From Balneolaceae bacterium (lineage in GTDB: Bacteria; Bacteroidota; Rhodothermia; Balneolales; Balneolaceae): a stretch of 64,000 bases of DNA. Location of the stretch: contig JAXHMK010000009.1 in the NCBI GenBank assembly GCA_034521495.1, positions 248,001-312,000 of the forward strand, given 5' to 3'. The translations under genes were made by a program, and so were the position numbers. The notes beneath the pieces were generated by a model. That model had not been told where the DNA came from. It was given only the letters and a program-made list of their open reading frames with translations, and made no database searches. Positions 27,630 to 35,089 of the stretch are shown one piece after another. Each line of letters begins with the position of its first letter. Position 1 is the first letter of the stretch.

Positions 27630-27776
27630 GATTGCTGAAGGGGGTGGTTGATTTGCGGGGAGTGCATGCGATGGTTGTAAAAACATACCGGATCAATTCT
27701 TATTTACGGCGACAGAGTGATATGGACCATTGTTTTTACATCGCAAAATGGACCGCAAATCCCGACTGAAGCAATC
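27630..27776. repeat. 147-bp imperfect palindrome (MITE-like)
   Basis: Four blocks recur in inverted order: GATTGCT (27630) with AGCAATC (27770), GATTTGCGG (27650) with CCGCAAATC (27753), TGCGATG (27667) with CATCGCA (27739), and TGTAAAAACA (27676) with TGTTTTTACA (27731). The block sizes and their order are those of a long hairpin-forming element. No coding potential and no obvious target-site duplication was seen. Confidence 0.65.
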
Positions 27777-27795
27777 ACCAGCCCGGCGGGTTTTG

Positions 27796-27821
27796 GATAC
27801 TTTTGACCGTTCAAAAGTATC
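27796..27821. repeat. Perfect 11-bp-arm hairpin
   Basis: GATACTTTTGA and TCAAAAGTATC flank a CCGT loop. It is preceded by a short GC palindrome (CCCGGCGGG, 27782-27790) and a T-run, so it resembles a REP-type unit rather than a standard terminator. Confidence 0.65.
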
Positions 27822-27950
27822 GGGGAAAAACTCTGATAATAACGAATGTTAGTGACATTACTCTTGAGAGGGTAAAATGAAATAAGCGGTTAGCGAATGA
27901 ACTCGGGGTGTGTTTCACTAATTAATCACACATCGAGAACCCACCTCTTC

Positions 27951-27983
27951 CCGAAGTGTCGGGATGTCTCCTCCCAAGAGGAG
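27951..27983. repeat. Double hairpin, part of a CCTC/GAGG-type repeat
   Basis: CCCGA-AGTG-TCGGG at 27951-27964 is followed by CTCCTC-CCAA-GAGGAG at 27968-27983. GGGGTGTGT lies just upstream (about 27906). The combination GGGGTGTGT plus a C/G-rich hairpin also occurs in the element at 44271-44453, so the two may be related. Confidence 0.5.
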
Positions 27984-28016
27984 AGGAATTTGCCCATGTT
28001 TTTTTGCAAAGGTAAA

Positions 28017-28057
28017 GGGGCGCAAGTGACGCTTCGCTTAACATTTGCGCCAGTCGG
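28017..28057. repeat. 41-bp dispersed hairpin repeat, copy 1
   Basis: Stem GGCGCAAGTG (28019-28028) pairs with CATTTGCGCC (28042-28051). The whole 41-bp unit is repeated at 54035-54075 with 39 of 41 bases identical. Both copies lie just 3' of a minus-strand gene (gltX here). Confidence 0.75.
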
Positions 28058-28075
28058 ATGGTGTGTCGTCGAATA

Positions 28076-28106
28076 CCCGTCAGACCGCTCCAAGCGGTCA
28101 GACGGG
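28076..28106. repeat. Strong two-part hairpin at the 3' end of gltX
   Basis: Nested arms CCCGTC...GACGGG and ACCGCT-CCA-AGCGGT form a 31-bp structure that ends 8 bp from the gltX stop. There is no T-run, so it may stabilise the 3' end or be a REP unit rather than a classical terminator. Confidence 0.6.
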
Positions 28107-28113
28107 TGGAGTG

Positions 28114-29601
28114 CTATCCCAATTTTTCGAGTGCTGTATCAATACGTCGAATCACAGCATTTTTCCCAAGCAGTTCCATCGAAGAAAAAAGGTCTGGGCC
28201 AAATCCCTGGCCAGTGATGGCAATTCGAAGCGGCATCATCAGTTTTCCGAAACCAACATCTTTGGCGTTGATCACAGATTCAAGGGATGATTTTAATGGG
28301 CCGGCTTCGAATTTATCTTCGGGCATATCTTCAATTTTTGCTTTGTAGAGTTCAACGAGTTCGCCACTGTTGTCTTTCCATTTTTTGAGGGCTTTTTCGT
28401 CATACTCTTTCGGATCTTCAAAAAAGAACCGTCCCATCTCGAGAATCTCATCAATTTTGCTGATCCGTTCTTTCAACAACCCGACTGCTTTTTCGAGATA
28501 TTCGACATTTACATCATCTATCAAACCGTCGTCAGTAATCTCTTTTAAACGCTTAGCGATCTGTGCATCCGGTTGTTCGCGCAGATAATGCTCGTTATAC
28601 CACAACAGTTTTTTGTGATTGAATACGGCGCCGCCTTTGCTCACGCGGTCGAGGGTAAAGAGCTCAATCAATTCATCAAGGGAATGGATTTCGCTGTCGT
28701 CGCCGGGACTCCAGCCCAGATAAGCGAGAAAATTGATCAATGCTTCCGGCTCATAATTCTGTTCGATGTAATCTTTGGTGTTAATCGGAATTCCTTCGGA
28801 TTCTGCTTTTCGTTTCGAAAGTTTTCCGCCGCTGGGCGACATAATCAACGGGAGGTGTGCCATCTGTGGAATTTCCCAGCCAAATGCGTTGTAAAGAAGT
28901 ACGTGTTTGGGCGTACTGCTGAGCCACTCTTCACCGCGGATTACATGAGAAATCTGCATTTCATGATCGTCCACCACATTTGCAAGATGGTAAGTCGGCA
29001 TGCCGTCTGATTTTAACAGAACCTGGTCGTCGAGTCCTTTGGTTTCGAAGGAAACATGACCTCGAATCAGATCCTCAAACCGAACCGTTTCCCGTCGCGG
29101 AACTTTAAGACGGACTACATATTCATCTCCCCGCTCCAATTTTTTTTCAACCTCTTCCTGCGGAAGAGTGAGGCTGTTTTTCATCGACTGACGAGTAATC
29201 GCATCATACTTCGGTGATGGATTACCTGATTTTTGCAGCCGCTCCCGCATTTGATCCAGCTCATCGGTGGTATCAAACGCATAATAAGCTTGCCCTTCTT
29301 CAATCAGTTGTTCGGCAAATTTATGATACATCTCCTTACGTTCGCTTTGCCGGTAGGGACCAAAATCTCCAGGATTTTCAGGACCTTCGTCAACTTCAAT
29401 TCCGCTCCATTTCAGGGAGTTAATAATATCTTGCTCAGCCTCTTCCACGTACCGGCTCTGATCGGTGTCTTCGATTCTCAGGATAAATTTGCCGCCGTGA
29501 TGTTTGGTGAAGAGATAGTTGTACAGTGCCGTTCTGAGTCCGCCAATATGAAGAAATCCGGTGGGTGATGGTGCAAATCGTACTCGAACAGTGTTACTCA
29601 T
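28114..29601 (-). CDS. gltX: Glutamate--tRNA ligase
   Basis: 495 residues, class I synthetase. The HIGH motif is in APSPTGFLHIGGLRTALYNY (residues 10-29) and the KMSKS-type motif reads KLSKRK (about 258-263). Other landmarks are LRIEDTDQSR, GPYRQSER, DGMPTYHLANVVDDH and HVIRGEEWL. It charges tRNA-Glu; in this group a single GltX may be discriminating, with tRNA-Gln handled by GlnRS or GatCAB, which are not in the window. Start ATG 29601 sits directly at the HIGH-proximal strand. It is monocistronic, with palindromic repeats beyond both ends. Confidence 0.95.
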   Translation of the reverse strand: MSNTVRVRFAPSPTGFLHIGGLRTALYNYLFTKHHGGKFILRIEDTDQSRYVEEAEQDIINSLKWSGIEVDEGPENPGDFGPYRQSERKEMYHKFAEQLIEEGQAYYAFDTTDELDQMRERLQKSGNPSPKYDAITRQSMKNSLTLPQEEVEKKLERGDEYVVRLKVPRRETVRFEDLIRGHVSFETKGLDDQVLLKSDGMPTYHLANVVDDHEMQISHVIRGEEWLSSTPKHVLLYNAFGWEIPQMAHLPLIMSPSGGKLSKRKAESEGIPINTKDYIEQNYEPEALINFLAYLGWSPGDDSEIHSLDELIELFTLDRVSKGGAVFNHKKLLWYNEHYLREQPDAQIAKRLKEITDDGLIDDVNVEYLEKAVGLLKERISKIDEILEMGRFFFEDPKEYDEKALKKWKDNSGELVELYKAKIEDMPEDKFEAGPLKSSLESVINAKDVGFGKLMMPLRIAITGQGFGPDLFSSMELLGKNAVIRRIDTALEKLG

Positions 29602-29695
29602 AAAAGTATTATCATTTATTTTTAATTATCAGTTCAAAAATACGGGGAATTTGAACCGATGGCTAATAAATTCAGCGCTTGTTTCAGATCTGCGA

Positions 29696-29728
29696 AGTTT
29701 TGAAAACTTCGCAGATCTAACTTTGATG
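29696..29728. repeat. 33-bp palindrome, copy 1 (AGATC...GATCT family)
   Basis: Arms AGATCTGCGAAGTTTT and AAAACTTCGCAGATCT meet around a single G, giving a perfect palindrome. A second copy at 34988-35020 differs by a compensatory pair, T6-A28 becoming C6-G28. This copy lies upstream of both divergent genes (gltX and DUF1499). Confidence 0.8.
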
Positions 29729-29793
29729 TTAAGATGAAATTTCTACTCTCAATTTTATACATTATGGTATAAACCTTACTCAAATTGGCAACT

Positions 29794-30516
29794 ATGCTCT
29801 ATTCAAGAATTTTGTTCTACCTGTCTTTATTAGCTGTACTTGTATTCATTGCATCGGGATATGGATATAACTGGGAAATTTGGTCGCTCGGTATGGCATT
29901 TACACTGCTTACCTACAGTGCATATGCAACAATTGGACTTGCAGTTATTGGGCTGATATCTATCTGGTTTCTTAGAAAACGCCGTGCAAAAGCGATCGTT
30001 TTTGCAGTGCTGGCCGTGCTTTTAACGGGGGCAGTTTCCGTAACGGCGCTTTACTGGCAACAGCGGGCTCAATCAGTACCACCCATTCACGATATTACCA
30101 CTGATATTGATAATCCGCCGGCGTTTTCTGCGATGGTGAGGCTGCGGGCTGATGCTCCAAATCCGCCGGAATATGCCGGGGCCGAAACGGCCGAGATGCA
30201 GCGTGAATCCTATCCGGAAATTCAGCCACTCATATTATCACACAACCTGCAGGATGTAATGGATGCCGCCGTGATGCTGGTTATGGATCGGGAGTGGGAA
30301 CTGGTGGCGATCAATCGTAATCAGGGGCGCATTGAAGCAACAGAAACCGTGGCATGGTTTGGCTTTAAGGATGATGTGGTTCTCCGATTCACTGAAACAA
30401 CAGAAGGAACCCGTGTCGATATGCGGTCAAAATCCAGGATTGGCCGGGGTGATGTGGGCGTGAATGCCCAGCGGATTGAGGAGTTTTTGGAGGATTTGGA
30501 GGAGAGTCTGGAGTAG
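29794..30516 (+). CDS. DUF1499 family membrane protein
   Basis: The ATG at 29794 (240 residues) is preferred to a TTG three codons earlier. Three hydrophobic helices occupy about residues 5-22, 32-56 and 65-87, followed by a soluble DUF1499 domain (about 100-240: SYPEIQPLILSHNLQDVMDAA, WELVAINRNQGRIEATETVAWFGFKDDVVLRF, VDMRSKSRIGRGDVGVNAQRI). The family occurs widely; its function is unknown. The gene stands alone on the plus strand. Confidence 0.8.
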   Translation: MLYSRILFYLSLLAVLVFIASGYGYNWEIWSLGMAFTLLTYSAYATIGLAVIGLISIWFLRKRRAKAIVFAVLAVLLTGAVSVTALYWQQRAQSVPPIHDITTDIDNPPAFSAMVRLRADAPNPPEYAGAETAEMQRESYPEIQPLILSHNLQDVMDAAVMLVMDREWELVAINRNQGRIEATETVAWFGFKDDVVLRFTETTEGTRVDMRSKSRIGRGDVGVNAQRIEEFLEDLEESLE

Positions 30517-30604
30517 ATTTATCTTGCAGATTTTTGAAGAGCTTTTAAGCCAAATGAAATCTTGGTGTAAAAATTAAATCTCAACATATTTAATTTACTT
30601 TAAA

Positions 30605-30865
30605 ATGAAAGATACAACGCCCGAAGCAGAACAATTACAACGAGATATCATTCATTCCAAAACAGACCATGAGAGAGCTATGATGGGTATTGATATGATT
30701 GAAAGTGCCCGAATAATTGTCATGAACAGTATTAAAATTAAAAACCCTGATTTAACAGAGCGGCAAATTGTTGCAGAATTATTTGAAAGATACTATGGTC
30801 AGGAATTTTCAGAAGATGAGAAACAGGTCATTAAAAAGGGAATTATTCAATATCAAAAAAATTAA
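30605..30865 (+). CDS. Small hypothetical protein (86 aa)
   Basis: It reads MKDTTPEAEQLQRDI.. with a predicted all-helical composition: HERAMMGIDMIESARIIV, NPDLTERQIVAELFERYYG and FSEDEKQVIKKGI. It has no signal or membrane segment. I have a memory of similar short proteins (helical with E-R-x-x-M-G-x-x-M-I, then R-Y-Y-G) in Bacteroidota and cyanobacteria, sometimes beside toxin-like or nucleotidyltransferase genes, but none is adjacent here. The ATG has no strong ribosome site, as usual in this group. Function unknown. Confidence 0.6.
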   Translation: MKDTTPEAEQLQRDIIHSKTDHERAMMGIDMIESARIIVMNSIKIKNPDLTERQIVAELFERYYGQEFSEDEKQVIKKGIIQYQKN

Positions 30866-30985
30866 TATTTCAGAGAGCAACATATTCATTGGATGGGTAT
30901 TGGATGCCTGGACTGAAAATCTTGCTGATTCACTCATTCAATGACTCAACACAAGCAATAGACAACAAACAACTAACATTATCTA

Positions 30986-31405
30986 ATGAACATCCCCCGC
31001 TTCCACCTCGCTTTTCCCGTTAAAGAACTTGAAAAAACACTCACCTTTTACAGAGATATTTTAGGCTGTAAAACCGGTCGCAGTTCCGATAAATGGATCG
31101 ATTTTGATTTTTGGGGTCACCAAATAGTGGCGCATGTCAGCCCGGAAGATGCCGGAAAATCGGCTTCGAATGAGGTGGACGGCCACGAAGTCCCGGCAAA
31201 ACATTTTGGTGTGATTTTAGAATGGGACGAGTTCTTTGAACTGGCCGAACGCCTGGAAGAACACGACCTGGATTTTATCATTGAACCGTACGTTCGGTTC
31301 AGAGGAAAACCCGGAGAACAAGCAACCATGTTTTTCTTGGATCCCAGTGGAAATGCGCTGGAGTTCAAAGCGTTTCGGGATGAGTCGCAGATATTTGCGA
31401 AGTGA
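30986..31405 (+). CDS. VOC-family (glyoxalase/dioxygenase-like) protein
   Basis: 139 residues, about the length of one VOC module pair. N-terminal [23 protein letters not shown] is the classic VOC start, with His7 as a likely metal ligand; KHFGVILEW contributes another His, and [16 protein letters not shown] ends with the usual Glu. It may act on a small molecule or confer resistance, but the substrate cannot be derived from the sequence. It converges with a broken serine hydrolase across a 137-bp repeat-filled gap. Confidence 0.85.
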   Translation: MNIPRFHLAFPVKELEKTLTFYRDILGCKTGRSSDKWIDFDFWGHQIVAHVSPEDAGKSASNEVDGHEVPAKHFGVILEWDEFFELAERLEEHDLDFIIEPYVRFRGKPGEQATMFFLDPSGNALEFKAFRDESQIFAK

Positions 31406-31538
31406 CCCATCCCCTCAATCCCTTTCCCTATCTGTCAGCCGATGAACAAGGAAGGGGAAGTAAATCTGCTGTCAAACAAAAGCCCCTCCTTGTTTCAATA
31501 GTGCTGTTCTATTGAAATAGGGAGGGGTTGGGGTGGGT
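31405..31538. repeat. Nested inverted repeat between convergent genes
   Basis: Outer arms ACCCATCCCCTCAATCCC (31405 on) and GGGGTTGGGGTGGGT (ending 31538) enclose an inner hairpin CCCCTCCTTGTTTCAATAG (31483-31501) against CTATTGAAATAGGGAGGGG (31509-31527), 17 of 19 pairing. No T-run and no gene. It fills the junction of the VOC gene and the serine hydrolase. Confidence 0.65.
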
Positions 31539-31542
31539 AAAC

Positions 31543-32545
31543 TCAGGAAGATCTTTCAACTTCAGCATCCTCAATAAATGGAATAATTCTTCCTCGCAGA
31601 AATTCGAAAATGCGATCCTGATAACGGCGGGAACCGCTGCTTCGTCCCAGATCAGAAGTGATAGAGACCACAGCTTCCAGTTCCGGTAGAATCATGATAT
31701 ACTGCCCGCCATTCCCCCAGGCAAAGAAAGAGCTGGTATTTGCCCACCGGCCGGCGCCACCACATGTAGCCATAGTTATAAGGATTATAGTTGCTGCGGG
31801 TATAGATCTGTACCGATTCCAGAACCCAATCTTTCGACACGATTCTCTGCCCGTTGTACTCGCCCACATTCATCATCATCGTGCCGATTTTCAACAGATC
31901 AAGCGGGGCTACAGCAAGATTATTTCCTCCCATATAATATCCCTGGGGATCACGATCCCAACCTCCGATTCGGATATCCATCGGTTCAAACAGGTACTCG
32001 TTGGCAAAGGCTCTTGTGGACATTCCGGTGGCTTTGGTTAAAATCACAGAAAGCAGGTGAGAGGTGCCGGTGCTGTATACCATTTTCCCGCCGGGTTCTT
32101 CTACAAAAGGCTGATTAAGCGCAAACTCCACCCAGTTGTTGCTCATTACCCAGCGTCCGTAATTCCTGAAACTGGTGGTTTCGAGCCCGCTGCGCATCGT
32201 CAGCAGATCTTTAATTGTGATAGCAGCTTTGGCCGAATCGGGATTTTCTTTGAAATATTCGGGGAAAAATTCTCTGATGGGTTGATCTACTCCCTCGATA
32301 AACCCCTTGTCAATTGCAATTCCAATCAGTAAAGAGATGATGCTCTTAGAGGCCGATTTGATATTGGTCGGTTCATCGCCATCAATTGAACCGCGATACT
32401 CCTCGTAAATAATTTCGCCCTCTTTCTGAATTACAAGACTTTGAATAGTTCCGATCTCAAAAATATCATCCAGAGAATCCACTTGGAGAGCAAATCCATT
32501 GGTGAGCGAAAGCAAGCTGATGATAAGCGGGATAAAAAATTTCAT
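31543..32545 (-). pseudogene. Serine hydrolase (beta-lactamase class C-like), frameshifted by one extra base
   Basis: The N-terminal 270 residues begin with a signal peptide (MKFFIPLIISLLSL..) and carry the SxxK motif S64-A-S-K67, the YSTGTSH block (second motif) and NYGYMWWRRP. The frame then runs into KYQLFLCLGEW and a stop. Dropping one base near 31735 gives KYSSFFAWGNGGQYIMILPELEAVV, the usual third-motif block, and continues to residue 333 at 31543; total length minus one base is divisible by three. Enzymes of this family hydrolyse esters or peptides in the periplasm. Real decay or a read error cannot be told apart. Confidence 0.82.
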
Positions 32546-32651
32546 AGCAATAAATACAACAGTATAAATTTAATTTCAATGCCTGCAAAGGTAACGTAAC
32601 CCAGATTTACAACGTTTTAAATTTTTATTGGAAAGTGATTTTATAAACACG

Positions 32652-32682
32652 TTTGAGCGTCGCTTACCATGTTGTATATTTG
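32652..32682 (+). promoter_or_regulatory. Bacteroidota-type promoter of the glycosyltransferase gene
   Basis: TTTG (32652-32655) and TATATTTG (32675-32682) are separated by 19 bp, a close match to the consensus TTTG-N19-TAnnTTTG. The start codon lies 18 bp after the -7 element. Confidence 0.65.
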
Positions 32683-32699
32683 GGAAAAGAAAAACCGAT

Positions 32700-34979
32700 A
32701 TGACTGATACCATTCAACTATCCATCATCTTAACAACTCATGCCAGGGAAAAGCATTTTAGTTCCTTGTTAAACAGCATACTGGCGTTTGAACACGGGAA
32801 GTTTGAGCTGATTGTAATTGATGATGCATCGGACCCCGTGACATCCCAGGCGATTCAAAAGAAGATTGCTGCCAGCGATAATGACCGGGTCTATCTTTTT
32901 GAACATGAAGAATCGAAAGGACGGGGAGCCTGTCTGAATGAGGCGCTGGTTCAGGCATCCGGTACCCTGGTATGGGCACCGCTGCGGGCTGATCGTTTGA
33001 ATGAATCATTGTTAAAAGAAGCTATCCGCCGGTTCAAGGCAGATCCCGCTGCGTTTTGGGTGTTAGATTATAAACTTCCCGAAGATGCGGTAGACTGGAT
33101 TCATGCCGCCGAGGAAGGTGACCTGCCGGACGACAGCTGCCTGGTCTGGAATCGGAATGTAATTCACCCGGAACAGCTTTTTTTTAACCCGTTTTTAGAT
33201 CAGCTACACGGAGCAGAACTGGCGTTCCGGCTGATTGAAAGTAATGTTTGGTACACCACCGATCCGTTCTTTGTGGTTGCAGATGATCAGTGTATTCATC
33301 CTTCACATATTGATACGCAAGAATTTCTATACACTGCGCTCCGCCTGAATAATGAGAGTGAGGTTAGAAAAGCGCTGCTTGATGAGCTTCTGGATTCAGA
33401 ATCGAGGCTCAAAAAACAAACGTCGGATGATGAATATCTGATCCAGTCCCGCCGACTTATTCAACAGGGAGATGCCAAGCGTGCACTCGAGATGATCAAC
33501 AAGTTTTTGAAGCGAAATCCGGAGCATCATGAAGGGAGCCGGATCAAAATTACGGCGCTCGAGAAACTTCGTCGCCATGTGGAAGCGGCCGAACTGAAGC
33601 ATTCTCTGCAGCGGAAACCAAAGGAACCTGAGGAGCAAGTTGATCTTTCATTGATTCCTGAAAAGGATGAATCTGCCGGTGATACAGAACAGCCCAAATC
33701 GATTGAACACTCCGTAGTGATTCCTACAACGGGGCACGGAAAAGAGCCGCTCGAACTGGCCCTGCTTCATCTTGAGAAAGCGGTTGATCCAAATTCTACG
33801 GAATTGATTGTGATTGACAATGCCAGTATCGATGATACATTTGACTACCTTGAGCAGCTTCAGCATGAGAATTTCCTGAATATTACTGTAATTACAAACA
33901 CCGCCAACGAGGGATTTGCGAAATCCGTGAATCGGGGAATCGAATCGGCCAAAGGGGAATATATCCTGGTGATGCACAACGATGTGCAGCTATCGAAAAA
34001 CAGTGTAGATCTGTTGAAACGGGGATTTAAAAAATCAGATAAGACAGCAGTTACTGCCCCTGTTCTGAATACCACTAAAGTAGAGGCTCAGAAGAAAGAG
34101 CTGTCAGTGGATGAATCGTGGCCGACCACCGAACGGGTAGACAGTTGCTGTTTTATGATCAAAAAAGATCTGCCGGTTCGTTTTGATGAGGAGTACCAGC
34201 TCTGTTATTTCGAAATGGATGATTTTTGCCGGCAGATTACCGAAAACGGATTGGAATTGATTGTGGTTCGGGACACGGTTGTTGAACACCAACGAGGAAC
34301 AACGATTAAATTGATGGGGCTTGAACTAAATCCCGAATTAAAATGGATGAACCGTGAGCGATTCTACAAAAAATGGGGATCTGACAGACCTGCGGAACTG
34401 CCTGAAGAGGGAACCCATCCCGAACGATTCCAGAAACTGGGTGCCCCGGATAACCCGATGAACCCAAGCATTGAATGGGTGGAAACAGTTCAGGATTATC
34501 TTACAAATGAAGTTCGCACTGAGATTCTTCGCGAAGAGTGGAGTGATGATGAATTTTTCACCATTATTTTAACTTTACTGATAGCGGATGAACGGGAATT
34601 GCTCCGAACACTGGAGGAGCGAATCGATGAGATGAAGCCGGATACATCACTGCTTGTTCTTTTTATTCATTACTACTTCAAGAAAAATATCTACTCGCGC
34701 TGTAAACACTATATGAGTTTGGCAGAGAAAAATCATCCGATTTTTGACCTCTATCGTTTAAAAATATTCGTGGCTGACAAAGAGTTCGGCAAAGCCATCC
34801 CTCTTCTGAATGAGATGCTTGGCGAGTATCCCTCCAGTCCCGAGCTGTTCTACCTTGCGGGTGATATGTACGAGAAAAATGATGACCAGGGAGAGGCAAA
34901 ATCGTTCTTTGCGATGGCATCGCAGCTCGATCCCTATCGCTTTAAAAACCAGGATTCATCATTTGAGCTGAAGTTTTGA
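32700..34979 (+). CDS. Double glycosyltransferase (two GT2 domains) with TPR-like repeats
   Basis: The ATG at 32700 follows a good promoter and gives 759 residues, cytoplasmic (no signal or helix). Domain 1 (about 5-230) is GT2-like (LSIILTTHAREKHF, LIVIDDASD, ESKGRGACLNEAL), but the DxD region reads WAPLRADRL and looks degenerate. A TPR-like stretch (about 240-310: GDAKRALEMINKFLKRNPEH) links to a complete GT2 domain (about 335-560: HSVVIPTTG, LIVIDNASIDDT, NEGFAKSVNRGIESAKGEYILVMHNDVQL, with HND as the metal site). C-terminal TPR-like repeats (about 620-750) follow. It probably builds a surface polysaccharide or protein glycan. It is not within a polysaccharide cluster. Confidence 0.8.
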   Translation: MTDTIQLSIILTTHAREKHFSSLLNSILAFEHGKFELIVIDDASDPVTSQAIQKKIAASDNDRVYLFEHEESKGRGACLNEALVQASGTLVWAPLRADRLNESLLKEAIRRFKADPAAFWVLDYKLPEDAVDWIHAAEEGDLPDDSCLVWNRNVIHPEQLFFNPFLDQLHGAELAFRLIESNVWYTTDPFFVVADDQCIHPSHIDTQEFLYTALRLNNESEVRKALLDELLDSESRLKKQTSDDEYLIQSRRLIQQGDAKRALEMINKFLKRNPEHHEGSRIKITALEKLRRHVEAAELKHSLQRKPKEPEEQVDLSLIPEKDESAGDTEQPKSIEHSVVIPTTGHGKEPLELALLHLEKAVDPNSTELIVIDNASIDDTFDYLEQLQHENFLNITVITNTANEGFAKSVNRGIESAKGEYILVMHNDVQLSKNSVDLLKRGFKKSDKTAVTAPVLNTTKVEAQKKELSVDESWPTTERVDSCCFMIKKDLPVRFDEEYQLCYFEMDDFCRQITENGLELIVVRDTVVEHQRGTTIKLMGLELNPELKWMNRERFYKKWGSDRPAELPEEGTHPERFQKLGAPDNPMNPSIEWVETVQDYLTNEVRTEILREEWSDDEFFTIILTLLIADERELLRTLEERIDEMKPDTSLLVLFIHYYFKKNIYSRCKHYMSLAEKNHPIFDLYRLKIFVADKEFGKAIPLLNEMLGEYPSSPELFYLAGDMYEKNDDQGEAKSFFAMASQLDPYRFKNQDSSFELKF

Positions 34980-34987
34980 ATTCAGAA

Positions 34988-35020
34988 AGATCCGCGAAGT
35001 TTTTGAAACTTCGCGGATCT
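34988..35020. repeat. 33-bp palindrome, copy 2
   Basis: Arms AGATCCGCGAAGTTT and AAACTTCGCGGATCT flank a TTG centre. Compared with copy 1 at 29696 it carries the compensatory pair C6-G28 in place of T6-A28. It lies 8 bp after the glycosyltransferase stop, at a convergent junction. Confidence 0.8.
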
Positions 35021-35031
35021 GCATATTAATG

Positions 35032-35085
35032 GCGCGAGCGTCTCGCTCGTGCCCGAAATTGAAAGCACAAGCGAGACGCTTGCGC
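35032..35085. repeat. GCGCGAGCG-family inverted repeat, copy 2
   Basis: Arms starting GCGCGAGCGTCTCGC (35032) and ending GCGAGACGCTTGCGC (35085) pair at 19 of 21 positions around a 12-bp spacer; the left arm is itself a palindrome (CGAGCG-TCT-CGCTCG type). It is adjacent to the 33-bp palindrome in the same 110-bp gap. Compare 16448-16548. Confidence 0.65.
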
Positions 35086-35089
35086 TATC

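Larger units (their letters stand above)
27508..28113. other. 606-bp intergenic stretch filled with palindromic repeats
   Basis: No gene is visible between the lipoprotein/TonB-receptor operon and the gltX stop, which lie on the same strand. The stretch holds five separate palindromic units (listed individually at 27630, 27796, 27951, 28019 and 28076). The lipoprotein operon promoter must lie near 27510-27620, where the sequence is A/T-rich. Confidence 0.7.

Noticed and set aside
27508-28113. CRISPR-like array suspected from dense repeats
   Set aside because: The repeats are different palindromes, not equal direct repeats with even spacers, and no cas gene is near.
28573-29010. Open frame of 145 codons antisense to gltX
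   Set aside because: It is a shadow of gltX, with no recognisable motifs.
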